A stretch of 64,000 nucleotides of DNA from Cristatella mucedo (taxonomy: Eukaryota; Bryozoa; Phylactolaemata; Cristatellidae), in NCBI GenBank assembly GCA_009760855.2, contig WPIO01000149.1, forward strand, positions 248,001 to 312,000, given 5' to 3'. The position numbers and the translations under genes are program-made. Below, piece by piece: positions 24,983-37,070 of the stretch (the stretch's first letter is position 1; every line of letters starts with the position of its first letter). The notes under the pieces are model-generated. The model was not told the DNA's origin and did no database searches. It saw only the letters and a program-made list of their open reading frames with translations.

Positions 24983-25790
24983 AATGTAATGTATCTCCGT
25001 CTGTAACTCCACAAAGTCATAAAGACCATGTTATGCAGGAGAGTTTTGTATAGCGCACTCACAGCATAAGCGGCTTTCGGTACGCATTCGGTAGCCAGCA
25101 GACTTCGTCTCACGCAACAAAGAGAAAGTGGGAAGCCTAGCAGAGTTAGGAGAGCAGTTGAGGTGGTGAGTAGCATGGTAGTAGCAGCTCAGGACCGCTG
25201 GAAAGGACGAGCCATATTCAGCAGCAGGAGAATAGTAGTCGTTGTGTAAGAGTTGTGGAAGTGAGTTCCACAGTCTAGAACCGGCAGAGCTAAAGCTTCT
25301 GTCGCCAATGGTCTTTAAGCAGAGGAATGGAACAGCTAATTTATTGTCCACACAGGACCTGAGGGTGCGAACAGGCTGAAACTGATGCAGCAGTTCAGCT
25401 AGGTACGAAGGAGCCAAGCCGTGGCGGGCCTTGTGGGTCAGCATAAGAACTTTTGCTCTGTATCCGTTGCTCAACCGGCAACCATCCTAGCTCTTTTAGC
25501 AAAGGAGACACGTGCTCAAACCTCTGGGTCTTGAAGACAAGCCTTGCAGCCATATTCATTGTCCGCTGTGGTGGCATAATAGCTTTCTTTGGCAGCCCAG
25601 CCAAAAGGGAATTACAATAATCAAGCCGAGACAGAACTAAAGAGCAAGTTAAATTTTTTACAAGCCACTGTGGGAGAGAGCTCCTAATCTTGGATAGGGA
25701 TCGGATGTGATGGTTAGCTGTCGATGCAGACTTCTGAATGAAGCTTTTGAAATTGAGGCAACTGTCGAAAACGACACCTAAATGGGAGAG
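24983..25790 (-). mobile_element. LINE-A copy, C-terminal coding part and 3' tail
   Basis: Minus-strand frames give LGVVFDSCLNFKSFIQKSA, LDYCNSLLAGLPKKAI, LKELGWLPVEQRIQSKS, GDRSFSSAGSRLWNSLP and CECAIQNSPA. The 3' terminus shows GTAATGTAATGT, i.e. an (ATTAC)-type tail. Two frames must be joined, so it is dead. Confidence 0.9.
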
Positions 25791-25984
25791 CGTTGGACGG
25801 GGTTTGGTGGCTGGTGGTGATGGTGGGGGGCAGAACGTATTAGAGGTGCAAAGTAAATTAGTAAAGTGATGAAAGAGGGCCAACCCAACAGCCTGCTTGC
25901 AAGCACCGAACCCAGGGAGCTAATAGGGTGCTTGGTTGTGGTGCGCGCCTCAACCGGCCAGTGTCCGGCAGTAAAGTGTCAGCC

Positions 25985-26115
25985 CTGGAGGTAAGGTGCT
26001 CACTATTTACGATATAGGTGGGGCGAGAGTTCGAATCCTGCAGTGGCGATCTTCTATAGCCCATTGCCGGTGGCCCGGCAATAGCCATAAAAGGCTCTTC
26101 TGCCGGTATGAGCAG
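25985..26115 (+). repeat. SINE-2 partial copy
   Basis: GAGAGTTCGAATCCTGCAGT B box and AGCCATAAAAGGCTCTTCTG tail part. Confidence 0.65.
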
Positions 26116-26569
26116 CTCACTGCCTGTGGACTTGCTTCGCTGAGTCATAGTAGCTCCGTCACGGAAGATAATGCTGTGCCGTCTTGCCACGTGACTGAAG
26201 TGCATCATCTTGTCTCGTGACAGAGCAAAGGACAGACTTTCTTTCTTTAATTAGTAGAGATATAAATGAGGCTGCTTCCTCAGCTAACCTTCCTCTGAAG
26301 CTGTACAGCAGTGGTGACCTGAAAGCAGCGATGCGGATGCAGACCGTTGCCTAATCTTCACACTCATGTGCACTTAGCCAGCTCAGGCCGGCGGCCTCGT
26401 GCCGCATGGGTTGCTAGCACTCCCGGGGAGGAGGGAGGAGGCAGCCAGCCACACCTGCCAACGCTGCCAGCTTCAAAGCTGCTCGAGGGCAAGCGACCGA
26501 GCGCAGACAAACGGACGGTGGGCACAGCTTCGGCTGCTGCTCGAGGGCATCGCTTGTTTCGAGCCGCCA

Positions 26570-26699
26570 TCTGTTACAAAGCTCGCCTCCATCTGGTACA
26601 AAGCTCGCCTCCATCTGGTACAAAGCTCACCTCCATCTGGTACAAAGCTCACCTCCATCTGGTACAAAGCTCACCTCCATCTGGTACAAAGCTCGCCTC
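26570..26699. repeat. 22-bp minisatellite, about six units
   Basis: The unit CTCCATCTGGTACAAAGCTC plus two bases repeats head to tail with one or two variable positions (CGC/CAC). Confidence 0.95.
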
Positions 26700-27019
26700 G
26701 AGATGTTCGGGAGTAGTGACGGGGTTCAGGTGGGGCAGGCAAGCGGCTGGCCACTGGTAGGCGCATGGAAATGGAGGCGGGGCCGGAGCCGCTGTGGGCT
26801 AGGGGCCTGCAGCCACATTATTTGGGATGTGCCTCGTGTGCCGCCCCCCCCCCCGAGGCTCGGCGCCAGACGCGCAGGGCAGTCTGTGCGAGCTCGGCCT
26901 GCAATAGCACGGTAGCGTCACACTCCTGGTTGGGCTGCCTATGGGGCGGGCGCACCGGGCGCCCGGTTGCTGCTCTCGGGACGGGAGGGGGCCAACAGTG
27001 GGACCGTGCCGCAACAAGC

Positions 27020-27065
27020 AGACGCTTTTCCGCCTGCTCCCATGGGAGCAGGTGGAAAAGCGTCT
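27020..27065. repeat. 46-bp near-perfect palindrome, no spacer
   Basis: 23-base arms with a single mismatch, centre CTCCCATGGGAG. It is about 660 bases upstream of the gene 2 promoter. Confidence 0.95.
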
Positions 27066-27683
27066 CTCCCGACTAGGGCTCACTTGCTGCTGCTGGCCGG
27101 CAGTGGAACCTTTTGGCCAAAATCCGTGATTTCCTCCTCCTCCACCACTCTCGAGTGCCGCCAGTGTTATGACGCGAGTCATTCCTAATGATAGCGGCTT
27201 CGCCGGACGGCACTTACCGATTTTCGCGCAGCCAGAGCTCGGTATGCTCGTCGCATGCCTGCACGCCGCTGCCAGCCTCACATCCATGCCGCCTTGGCCG
27301 TGTGGCTAGCTCTCATTGGCGCAACCCGTCGGCGAGAGCCTGGCAAGCACATGACATTTCTTGCATGGATCTGCATGCACTGCCGAGCCAGCTCAGGCTG
27401 AGAGGCAGAGAGGAAGTGCGCGCCGAGCCGAAGGGGTGGGACCAAGTCGAGTTGAAGGTCGTTAAGCCTCCCCCCACGAGGAGAGAGCCAAGGTATCGCA
27501 GCGAGCTTCTGGATGACAGTTCCGCGCATTAGCTGCGCACAGGCTTTCAAATTTTGGCCAAAAATCCTTGGCAAATTTCAGCACCGCCAAGCGGCACTGC
27601 CGCGGCTGGCTCTTGTGCGCGCGCCCGCCAGTCGCTTACCTCGCCGCCAGGCAGGCTCGGTGGTGGCCCTCCCCGGCACGGCC

Positions 27684-27922
27684 GTCACGTGACTCGCAGA
27701 ATGCCCGCCGGTTCTACCACGTTTGAGTAGCTGGCTGCGGCGGAGAGAGAGAGCGAGCGAGCGCGTCAGACCCTGGGTGCGTGCATTTTCGAAGCGTGTT
27801 TCAGAGGTGAGCGCCCCTTTTGCAAATTGCGCTTCACGCCCTCCCTATCCACGGCGGGCTTGACCCGTCCCTCGATTTCTTGCTAGGATGGCTCGGATGG
27901 CGGCTCGTTTTTGTCTTTTCAG
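27684..27922 (+). promoter_or_regulatory. Promoter, 5' UTR exon and UTR intron of CBP-like gene 2
   Basis: GTCACGTGAC (27684-27693) is a perfect E-box palindrome of the USF/MYC type. A GA-rich tract follows, then a UTR exon ending at 27806 (TCAGAG|GTGAGC). The 5' UTR intron ends at TTTTCAG (27922), eight bases before the ATG. No TATA box was seen. The start site itself is inferred. Confidence 0.5.
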
Positions 27923-27929
27923 AGCCATC

Positions 27930-30900
27930 ATGGAGGACGATGGTGGCGACGTGAAGATGCCTGCCGCAAAGCGCCAGAAGATCGATGTTGAGGACTCCTC
28001 CCCACTGCCGGGTAACTTTGATCATCGCTGCCGCCGCCAGTGGCTTGGTCGTCGCCTGTGTGAAAAATGCCCGGATGCTTTTGAGCCGCAGTTGCCTCAG
28101 AGCTACGTTTGCTAGAGGCGGCGGAGGCGGATGCGCCCAGTGCCGTATGCTTCGGCGCGACTCGTTTGTCGGCACGCTGCACGCGCGCGTTGCGTTGGAT
28201 TGCCGTGGTTGCAGTTGCTGGGCGCTGACCGACAATGAAGGGACAAGGCCTCGCGGCTCGCGCTTTCGTTGCCTCGTGCTGCTGCTGCTGCTGCTGCTTC
28301 TCCTTCTTCGCAGCACGAGGCCAAGTGCTAGATAGAGTTCGCTGGCGGTTGAGCCGAAGCTTTGCTGAGAAGCTTTCGTAGAGCATGATTGACTAATTAT
28401 GCAAGTAACTGAGGGTTGAGGTGCTGTGCGGTGGAAGTTGGGGGGGGGGAGGGAAGCATTTTATTAACTTGGCCATGCGCAGAGTCGGTTGATGTCAGTT
28501 TGGCCATTGTGTGTGAGTGTTCGAGATGTCATACAGCTCACAAAGTCAGCTGATGTGCTGTGCTCGTTTGGCATCGGCCGCCCCACCGGCTACAGTGCTA
28601 GCTGGCCAACCGAGCGCTATGACCCCACCGCCACCTCGCTCTCCTGCTCCCCCCCTGGGTCGGTCCCCTGACCCGACTCACGACATGAATATCGGTCGAA
28701 GAAGCTCTGGTGGCGAGTGTTTGGCTCACATTTTAGAATGGGCTTTCTGGCAAGCATGTACAGCTGACTGCAGGCCACCGATCGCCTGTGTGCTAGCTAG
28801 CACCCCACTGCATCTTGCACCGAACGCCGATTTCAAGCCTCGACTTTCTTATCGTGCTTGCGCCGCCTCGTGTGTGCCGGCTTCTGCATTCGTGAGCTCT
28901 GCAGTGCAGTGCAGTGCAGGGCACGGCATGGCAGGGCCAGCCAGCCAGCCAGCTAGCCTCTGGGTCTCCACTGGAGCATTGAGAAGGACAGCCGACCATG
29001 GAGGCATTCAATTAGCCAATGGGTAGCAGCTGTTTCAGCCATGCCTGTGTTTGTTTTGTGGAGAATAGACAATAGAGGATAGTGCTCAAGATAAGAGATG
29101 GTATCTGTCGGCAGTTTATTGCCTCTGAAGCCGGTGTGGGGGTCTCTCATCGCTGCTACCTGAGCCTGCCTTCAGCAGTGGATGCATGCTGAGTGGAGGG
29201 GCTCTGCAGCCCCCACTGGGTGGGGGGGGGGCCGCCGGCGGCAGCCTAATCCGCCCTAATCGGCCCGGCTGCGGTTGGTGCCACCGAGCCGGTGCTACCG
29301 TGGTGCACTGCAGCCCAGTCGGTCTATTCATTCGTGTCTGCTCATGCGTGCAGGCAGGGCTGGCATCCGGCGATGGCCACGTAGCCGCTGTCTGCCTCTG
29401 GGCAGCTTGCTATTCAAGCTGAGATCAGCAAGCCAGCATCCAGGCTGACTTTTGCAGGGGGTGAGGGGGGAGGGCTAAGCGATTCACCAGCGTCAGCAGC
29501 ATTCTCAAGGACCTGCTGCTGAAGCTGGTGAGACAGTCGTTGTGTATAGAGTTGTGTGGCTGGGCTTGGACCACGAGATGAATGGAGGTGGCGGGATGTG
29601 GGTAGTGAAGGTGTGTTGAGTTTTCTTTTAAGCTAAGAAGCTGCCAGGAGGACGGCCTGTCATATTTAAGGCCGATTAACTGGGCTCTTACTCCAGTGTA
29701 TGGTGGCACGTCCAGTGTGGCTGGCGTGTCCATCTCTTTGTCCATCGATGCTGCTTTGTTTTGCTCTCCCCTGCTTCTAATGTGCTGGTTCTAATGTACC
29801 CTTAATAATAAAACCCGGCCACATTGCGGTGGCCAAGTGTAGTGGCCAAGCTTAGGTAGTGGCAGTAGTTGCTCAGGAAGTACTTGGCATCCCTTGGTAG
29901 GATAAAGGCTCGAAGGCACGTGGTTTGTCACCAGGTGCCAGCACGGCAGGCTACCCCTGCTCCTACGGTCAGGGAGAACCGCCCACTGTTACCCTTTGTC
30001 AAGTCATCAGTGCTGCCTGCTCTACCTCTCCCCCACCCTGCCCCGAGGTCAGGAATGGCTGCCTGCTATACCCCCACCGGGAGGGGGTCGGAAAGGGCTG
30101 CCGTCTTTTCTTTCTTTTTCATTTTCCCCCCAGGAAACTTGAGGACGAGACACGTGACCCGTTTGAGCGTTCAAGTAGTGACACAGGAGTACGGTAATTG
30201 TAGCACAGGCACTGCTAGTGACTAAAATCTACGTGGTTTCTAATTTGTTTGTAAGCAGGTTTTAAGAGCAATCCATTATCGCGACAGAAGTCTTCGGGCC
30301 TTTCCCTAAGTGGAATCTCAGGATGGCCGAGCCCGCCGTGATGGGCTGGAGCTCAGCAAAAATAGATTCACAACTTCAGAATGTCATACATGGCTATACA
30401 ATTTAATTCATTTGTATTGTGCTCTAAGAGGACTTAATCTTTATTCAGACGCTTTGCATATAAGAATAATAATAATAATAATAATAATAATGATAGTAAT
30501 ACATTTTTATTGCGCCCTCAGAGAACGAAATCTATGTCTAGGCACTTTACAAATGATGCCTAGGGGCTCGAGCCCACGACCTCGGTCATCAAAGCCGATG
30601 TTATGAGGACGTATCGAAAATACTAGTATATTTAACAAGATTTGGCGATGGCTTACAGATGGCAGCCACTAGGTCATGCCTCTGCTGCGCATTGCTTGGC
30701 TTCTTTTGTTCACGGAGTCGTGTGGGGAGCAAGCTCTCACTGGAGTTTCCACGCTTAGAATAATCAGGAGTGACAGTACTTTTAAAGTCTCCAGCACCTA
30801 TTGTGCGGCCGCCCCCATAAAGTTTCTGTGTCGGGGTGTCAGTTGAAAATTGAACTAGGTTTGCTACTACTTCCATTGACTGATGAGTGGCGCAGACCTC

Positions 30901-32148
30901 AAGACCTGCCTCTACACAGAGGTCTACGTCCCCCTGAGAGTCCCTCTCCGTCGATGGGCGTGGCGATTGCTTAACGAGAACTCCCGCGATTTTCTCAGCA
31001 ATCTCTAATTCAGGGTAAAGATCATTTTAGGCCCCAATATATATATAATGTATAATAAGCCTCTCTTTTCCCCCAGCCCTTTCTTCTCCAGTGTAGGACG
31101 TAGACCCGGCCAGTTCACTGAAGTACTGCTACCTCAGAATTGCAACTGGGTTCCTCTTGGCATGCGCTGGTTTTGGTTACCTTTGGTTTTATGAAACTCG
31201 ATTGGAATCGTCGGTTCTCGGGGTGCAGCATGACTTGCCATGGCAAGGCCTGCAAGCTAGTGCGTGTGTGTGTGTGTGTGTGCGCGGGCATGTGTGTATT
31301 TGTGTGTGAAAGGGGCACGGAGGGAGGGAGGGAGGCTGCATTGTATACACCCAGAAGTGGAACCACTGATCTGATTGCCGCCGAAATGTTTGCCGGGTTA
31401 CTCTGTCGTCGCATGCTCCCAGCAGCTGTTTGGTCCCATTGACGTCTCCCGCTGCCCGGCGGCGCCTCCATCGAGCCTCAGTTGCGTGCGCTCGTGCAGA
31501 CGCGAGTGACGTCGCACACACACAACTCGCTATTGGCAGCTCGAGAACCTCGTTCCAGGTGCCCACGGCGCTGCCGTTGGCTGCGACATCGCACCGCCTC
31601 TCGTAGCGACAGGCGGCGCTCGCAACGAACAGCAGATGAACGACTTGCCCGCAGCCGACCATGACTTCGACACCTTCACAGGTAGGTGGGCACTTCGGCC
31701 GCATCCACCGGGCGCAACGAAAGAGACGCGAGCTGAGGCAAGTGCAGGCGCAGCCATTGCTGTCCAACCGAGGCAGCCCACGTCCGCTTGCTACTTTTGC
31801 AGAGCCCAACACCGTTGTCATCAGCGCGCCACTGCAAGGAGACCAAGACTGGCAGGAAGGCGTCGGCTCGTCCGATGAGATGGCAGCGTCGGTCAGCCAG
31901 GGCGGTGCCAGCAGTGGTGGCTGGAGCAGCGGTGCCAGCAGCATGGTTGCCGACTGGCTGACCTTAGGTGATCTGGCACTGCAGGTCCCATCGGGATTCG
32001 CCGGCATCAATGGCAACCAGGTATGGCCGCTGACCGCGCGCTGGTTTCACCAATCGCTAGCAGTCGAAGCAATCGAATCGATAGCTTTTGCCGAAACACC
32101 TGCTCCGCACCCGGTGGCGTTCTTGCCCGACCGGAAGAGAGAGAGAGA

Positions 32149-32189
<41 letters not shown>

Positions 32190-34015
32190 ACATATGTGCG
32201 CGTGCATGTGTGCGCGTTGTGTGTGTGGATGCGTGTGTATTGTGTGTGCGCGTGCATGTGCGTGTGTGTGCGTGCGTTATAACGGTAATGTGGAATTTGA
32301 ATAAAAATAATTAGCTGCTTTAACAGCCATGTTTATATAGCTGTAGAAGAGCTTTAGAGGCTATCACTTGCCACTTACAGTGGGCAAGTCCGTGGGCTAA
32401 GGCCCAGGCGCATAGCACCCTAAGAGAACATCTTTTTTCTAGGCACTGCATATATGCTAGAAAGGAAGCATGTCAATTGTAAATTGGTTAGTGGTAGCAT
32501 GCACAGTGTCAGCTTGCGTAAGCACACAGAATACCGTTTACACAGCCGATGCAAATGCTGTGAGGGACAGGTGGATTTTTTAGCTTCTTTTTAAATGTCA
32601 AGTCAGGCAAATGTGACAAATCAGCTGTGAGTGAGCGCCAGACAGTAGAAGCATACCAACTAAAGGCGCAGTCTCCAAGGGATTTGAGGCTGGTCAGAAG
32701 CATAGCTAAACGTCGTGAGTCTGAAGAGTAGGTGATGTCATGCCAGACCTGATTGGGAAATAGTACAGATGTAATGTAATGTATCTCCGTCTGTAACTCC
32801 ACAAAGTCATAAAGACTATGTGGGTGTTACGCAGGAGAGTTTTGTATAGCGCACTCACAGCCTAAGCGGCTTTCGGTACACATTCGGTAGCCAACAGACT
32901 TCGTCTCACGCAACAAAGAGAAAGTGGGAAGCCTAGCAGAGTCAGGAGAGCAGTTGAGGTAGTGAGTAGCATAGAAGTAGCAGCTCAGGACCGCTGAAAA
33001 AGATGTGCCATAGTCGGCAGTAGGAGAGTAGTTGTCGTTGCGTAAGAATTGTGGAAGCGAGTTCCCCAGTCTAGGACCTGCAGAGCTAAAGCTTCTGTCG
33101 CCAACTGTCTTTAAGCGGAGGAATGGGATAGCTAATTTATTGTCCACACAGGACCTCAGGGCACGAACAGGCTGAAACGGATGTAGCAGTTCAGCTAGGT
33201 ACGAATGAGATACAGATACGATACAGATGACTAATCCGGAGCACTATAATGAAGGGACCTGAAAGAGAGTGACAAAACCTTAGTCGATAAGTTGCTTGGT
33301 GGAGATCCAGTGCAGGTTGGTGAGAAGTAATGTTTAATGGCAATTGTGCCGGTCGCAACAGATAAGCCTGGCTGCAGAGTTTGGCACCGACTGCAAACAG
33401 CATCTGGCTGTTTGCATAGGCCGGGCGACCTTCGAGAGTAGGGAGTTGCTGAGGTCACGACACATCGTCACGAATGCAGGTGCCAGCTGTGGATTTTGTG
33501 GCTATGCAGGCCCAAAGTAGTGCAGTTGAACATAGGCAGTTTTGACTATGAAGCTGACGTGATCATTAAGCAGGAGGAAAGTTCCGAAACAGGGCACTGA
33601 GATTGAGTGCCAATGCTACAGGAAAACTGCTGGCCGAGCTCATTTTATCGAATTGTTTTTAAAATTTCTAATTAGCACTTGGTTTGCCCATAGCTAGTAG
33701 GGTGGTTTAGCTTATAAGCATGTTTACATAGTAATCCCATTTGAGTAATTTGTTGCCATCCAACGCTCAAACGTCAGCGACGAGTCATGTTGCAAGGCTG
33801 CTGCGAGAGTTTGCACTGTTTGCACTGAGAGATGCACTGAATTTCGTAGCAGTAGCAAACGTCAAGGCACGGGTGCAGCTGTGTGTCTTGTGCGTAGAAA
33901 TAAAGGGCTTCATTGTGCCTATAGCGATTTCATCGGCTAGAGCCATTGTATAAATTATGAAAAGAGGCGAGTGGAGCACACATCCCTAGTGTACTGCCAG
34001 AGAGAGAGATAGAGA

Positions 34016-34076
<61 letters not shown>

Positions 34077-36978
34077 GAGACAGACAGACAGACAGGGAGA
34101 GATTTAGTTCTCTTAAGACTCAAGGCACATGTCTGTTGGTTTTTATTGTTATTGTTATTACATTATCATTGCTCTTAAGCATACTGGCAATCGCCTGCAA
34201 TGCTGGATGTTTGTTTGAGCTCGATGCTGCCCTGCCGCCGACTTTGTCGCTGCCGTTTGCTGCTGCCTCAGCCATGGGCACGTCGAGCCGGTGCCTTAGC
34301 ATTCGCAATGACTTTCTGCATTCGCCAATCAGGGTCAGCAACAGTTGGCGAACGCAGCGGCCTACCAGCTGCTGGCCGTCTCGCACGAACAGTACCGCCA
34401 GCAAAGAGAGGACTGCTGCAGCAGCAGCAGCACGGACGTCCAGAGCAGCGCCCTGGACGATGATGACAGCCGAAGTAGCAGCAGCAGCAGAAGCAGCAGC
34501 AGCTTCTACTTTAGCGGCGACTGCTGCAGCAGCGATGGCGATAGCGGCGACAGCAGCACCGCTGACCTCCGGTGCGACTGTCGTCGATGCGTCGTCAGAT
34601 CAGGAGCCATCGACAGCGGCGTCCCCGTCACAGCTGCCTCGGCGGCGGTGGCTAGGGTTGCCGCTGCCGCAGCCCCTGCCACCGAATGCACCGAGGACGA
34701 CGCAGATGACGAGAGCCGAGACCGAGGCTGCACCCACTCTGCTGCCTCTCACCACGTCAGAATGGAAGACTTTGCCGAAGACTTCGGAGCAGTAGCAGCA
34801 GCCGCGGCGGCTGCCGAAGGCAACTACAGGTACGACTACCGCTCCGGCAACTATGCCGAGATCGAGTGGCTGCCGAGGAGCGCCGTGATGGAGCAGCTCC
34901 TGCGGTCGACGCGCACCGAGACCAGGCTTCGGATCGCCAACTTGCTTGTCTACTGCGCGGCCCTGCTGGAGCACGTGGCTTACTGCGTCGGGCTCGGCAG
35001 CGGCAGCGGAATTGGCGCCGGCGCTGCCGAGGGCGGCGGCTGCGCTGCCGACTGCAGCAGCAGCAGTGATTACCCGTCGTGCCAGCGGCCGACGTGCGTC
35101 TGCCTGAGGCTCGTCGTGCAGCACTGCCGCGGCTGCCGCCAAAGGCTCTCGAATTGCTGCTGGCTCTGCCGCGCCGTGGCCACCGTGGCGCTCTGGCACT
35201 CGGAGCGCTGCTTTCGTGCCGACTGTGCCGTGCCGTTCTGCAGCGGTCGGCTGCTCGGCAACGGCGACATCTTGTCTCGCCTCTGCTGCCAGTCGGCCGC
35301 CGATGCTGCCGAGCAAGCGCTCCAGCCGACGGATCTCTTGGAGGAGCAGAATGATCTGGTAGGCGTGCCCTTCCTTCTGCTGCTGCCGCCGCAGCCTGCG
35401 GAGGGAGGCACCAGTTGGCCTGCAGCAAATGTAAAGCGCATAGAAAGAGATTGAGTTCTCTGAGGGCGCTTTATCAAGTGTTTTAGTATATTATTGTTGG
35501 CCGCGGGCCTCTTGCTTGAGTTGGCTGCGATCGCCTTCGTCTGGCGCCGACGATCACTTGCCTCCCGAATGCTCTGCTGCTGCCGAGCGCCACCAGTCCA
35601 TATCCCGTTCTGGCCTTCCTCCCCGCCATGCGCCTTCACGTCGCATCGCTGCTCGTCTGCCCTCGTGCGAGCTTCCGGTGCTACAGGCAATTCGCGCGCT
35701 CGATCTCGCCCGCATCGCCTTCGCCATCGCCGCCGTCGCTCGCCGCGCAGGCCCATCTCTCCATGGCCAACGACACCGGCGATGCCCTCTGGAGACATCC
35801 GACGGTCGCCACGGACTTCGCCTACGGACCGCCGCTGCTGCTCTTCGGCAGCTTCTCGCACATGGCCGACCCGGTCGGCTCGGCGATCGTGAGGACGCTG
35901 CAGAGAGCCTTGTGCGGACCCTGTGCCAACGAGCAGCTGCCAGAGGCCGGGGCAGGCTGGGGCGGGTGGTTAATGTCGCCCGGGCTGGTCGTCGCCATTT
36001 CCGGTGAGTTCATGAGCGGGCGCGATTGGCTGGCACCTGCCGCCACTTTGCAGCGTTTGAGCGCGCTCTCGCAAACCCGCTTTCGCATGCGGGCGTGTAA
36101 CAGCGCAGCCATGGAGCGCAAACTCGCAGGCGCGACCGCTGTAGCCCGGCTCGTGCCCGCCCGGTGGCGGCTGCTGCTGTGGCTGCATTGGCGCACCCGT
36201 TTTCCTCGCTGCGGCCAGCCATACTGCGCCCTCGCTTTGTGTCTGACGTCGCCTGGCAACGGGCGAGCGTTTTTCCTTCGCACGCTCGCACTGTCCCACT
36301 TAGCACGGCGAGAGCCTCGTTGCAGAGGCCCGATGGTCGGAGACGTGCGACATCGTCACGCACTGGCTGGGCACCGAACGACCGTGTCTCTGTCAGAGCT
36401 GCCTCAGTGTCTCGACGGCCGCCAGCGCTGGTGAGTGAGTGCACCGAGCGCCTGCACTCCCGCTCGGAGCTGGGGGCGGAGGCGGCAAGAGCATGACTTT
36501 GCGTGAGTGTGCCGCCGAGCCGTGCGAGATGATCAAAGGCGCGCTGTCACTTGCAGCCCCCCTGAAGGCCGACCGGTTGCTGGGCTACGTCGGTGTGAAC
36601 GGCCACTTGCTGATGCAGGAGCGCGACGGCCGGCAGGGCATCGCTTGCTGCCTGAGCATGCTCGCGCACGTCTGCTCCTGCGCTTGTCCGTCGGCGGCCG
36701 TCGAGTGCCCGTTCCCGCGGGCGTTTCTGGTCCGATTCCGGCTGATGCAGCACCAGCGCAGCTGCAGCTCCAACATCGCAGCCAGCAGATGCGAGGCCGA
36801 CCGGTGCATCGTTTCACTCTGGTTTTTCCACGCCTTGCGATGCGTCGTCAGTGGCTGCGCTATGCCCTGGTGCAGCACCATACGCCGTCGGCTTAGGGCG
36901 TGCAGGACCGGAGCTCGCGTAGACATCAGCGACGAGGCAGAGAGCTCTGTGTGTCTCTACAAGCTCGATGAGCTCTAG
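27930..36978 (+). CDS. CBP/p300-related TAZ-only protein, tandem paralogue of gene 1
   Basis: Six coding exons in consistent phase: 27930-28011, 31559-31681, 31803-32020, 34333-35358, 35751-36003, 36557-36978; 707 residues. The N-terminus has an NLS-like MPAAKRQKID, as CBP has near its start, then QQMNDLPAADHDFDTF. Residues about 142-340 are Gln, Ser, Asp and Ala rich. TAZ domain A (about 345-446) has HVAYC, CLRLVVQHCRGC, CCWLC and HSERCFRADCAVPFC. TAZ domain B (about 595-676) has HVCSC, LMQHQRSC and HALRCVVSGCAMPWC, with one Cys of the first zinc site displaced. No bromodomain, PHD, HAT, ZZ or KIX was found. By family knowledge TAZ domains bind activation domains, so it could compete with or scaffold for CBP; that is inference. 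Exon 5 to exon 6 is the least certain junction, and a split into two genes cannot be excluded. Confidence 0.7.
28012..31558. other. Intron 1 of CBP-like gene 2
   Basis: GT-AG intron (CCGG|GTAACT to GTTCCAG). It holds GC-rich non-coding DNA, CAGTG- and CAGC-type short repeats at about 28900-28960, and a SINE/LINE tail cluster at 30395-30605. No further exon was recognised. Confidence 0.55.
30395..30605 (-). repeat. SINE cluster with LINE-B-like tail
   Basis: A reversed SINE-1 tail (30395-30460) is followed by (AAT)n. Next comes a reversed element in which a LINE-B-type tail (TTGCGCCCTCAGAGAACGAA, TAGGCACTTTACAAATGATG) joins directly to a tRNA-like part (GGCTCGAGCCCACGACCTCG). Confidence 0.65.
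32152..32188. repeat. (TG)n microsatellite
   Basis: In intron 3 of CBP-like gene 2, about 130 bases after the exon end; degenerate TG-rich DNA continues to 32275. Confidence 0.95.
32305..32400 (-). repeat. SINE-2 3' part
   Basis: TTAGCTGCTTTAACAGCC at the left end and CACTTACAGTGGGCAAG at the right, as in other reversed copies. Confidence 0.6.
32420..33680 (-). mobile_element. LINE-B copy split by a LINE-A insertion
   Basis: LINE-B sequence at 32420-32770 (KSLGDCAFSWYAS, LPDLTFKKKLKN) resumes at about 33215-33680 (reversed LHWISTKQLI-like region and KLCSQAYLLRPAQLPLN). The middle is a minus-strand LINE-A. Inactive. Confidence 0.8.
32771..33210 (-). mobile_element. LINE-A 3' copy nested in LINE-B
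   Basis: Encodes GDRSFSSAGPRLGNSLPQFL, LNCSPDSARLPTFSLLRETK and CECAIQNSPA. TACAGATG occurs at both edges (32764-32771 and about 33224-33231), as expected for a target-site duplication. Confidence 0.85.
34018..34066. repeat. (GA)n microsatellite
   Basis: In the intron just before the long TAZ exon, flanked by GATAGAGAGA and GACAGACAGA runs. Confidence 0.95.
35425..35490 (+). repeat. LINE-B 3' tail in the TAZ A to TAZ B intron
   Basis: GCAAATGTAAAGCGCATAGA, AGAGATTGAGTTCTCTGAGG and GCGCTTTATCAAGTG, as in other tails. It starts about 65 bases after the proposed donor at 35359. Confidence 0.7.
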
Positions 36979-37010
36979 CTGCCGGGCTCCTGTCTGAGGC
37001 AGATCTCTGT

Positions 37011-37031
37011 CTCTCTTTCTCTCTCTCTGTG

Positions 37032-37069
<38 letters not shown>

Positions 37070-37070
37070 G
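37011..37070. repeat. (CT)n microsatellite, interrupted
   Basis: CT runs broken by TTT and GTGT shortly after the stop codon of CBP-like gene 2, so probably in its 3' UTR. Confidence 0.9.

Larger units (their letters stand above)
26116..27683. other. No gene; GC-rich upstream region of CBP-like gene 2
   Basis: Contains a 22-bp minisatellite and a 46-bp palindrome (listed separately). Open frames here are unrecognised. Confidence 0.45.

Noticed and set aside
34861-34980. KIX-domain similarity (NLLVYCAALLEHVAY resembles NLVAYAKKVEGDMY)
   Set aside because: The same helix fits better as TAZ helix 1 leading into the first His-x3-Cys ligand pair, and the remaining TAZ ligands follow in order.
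34600-35861. Long minus-strand open frames opposite the TAZ exon
   Set aside because: Shadow frames of a GC-rich plus-strand exon; they lack family similarity while the plus frame has complete TAZ ligands.
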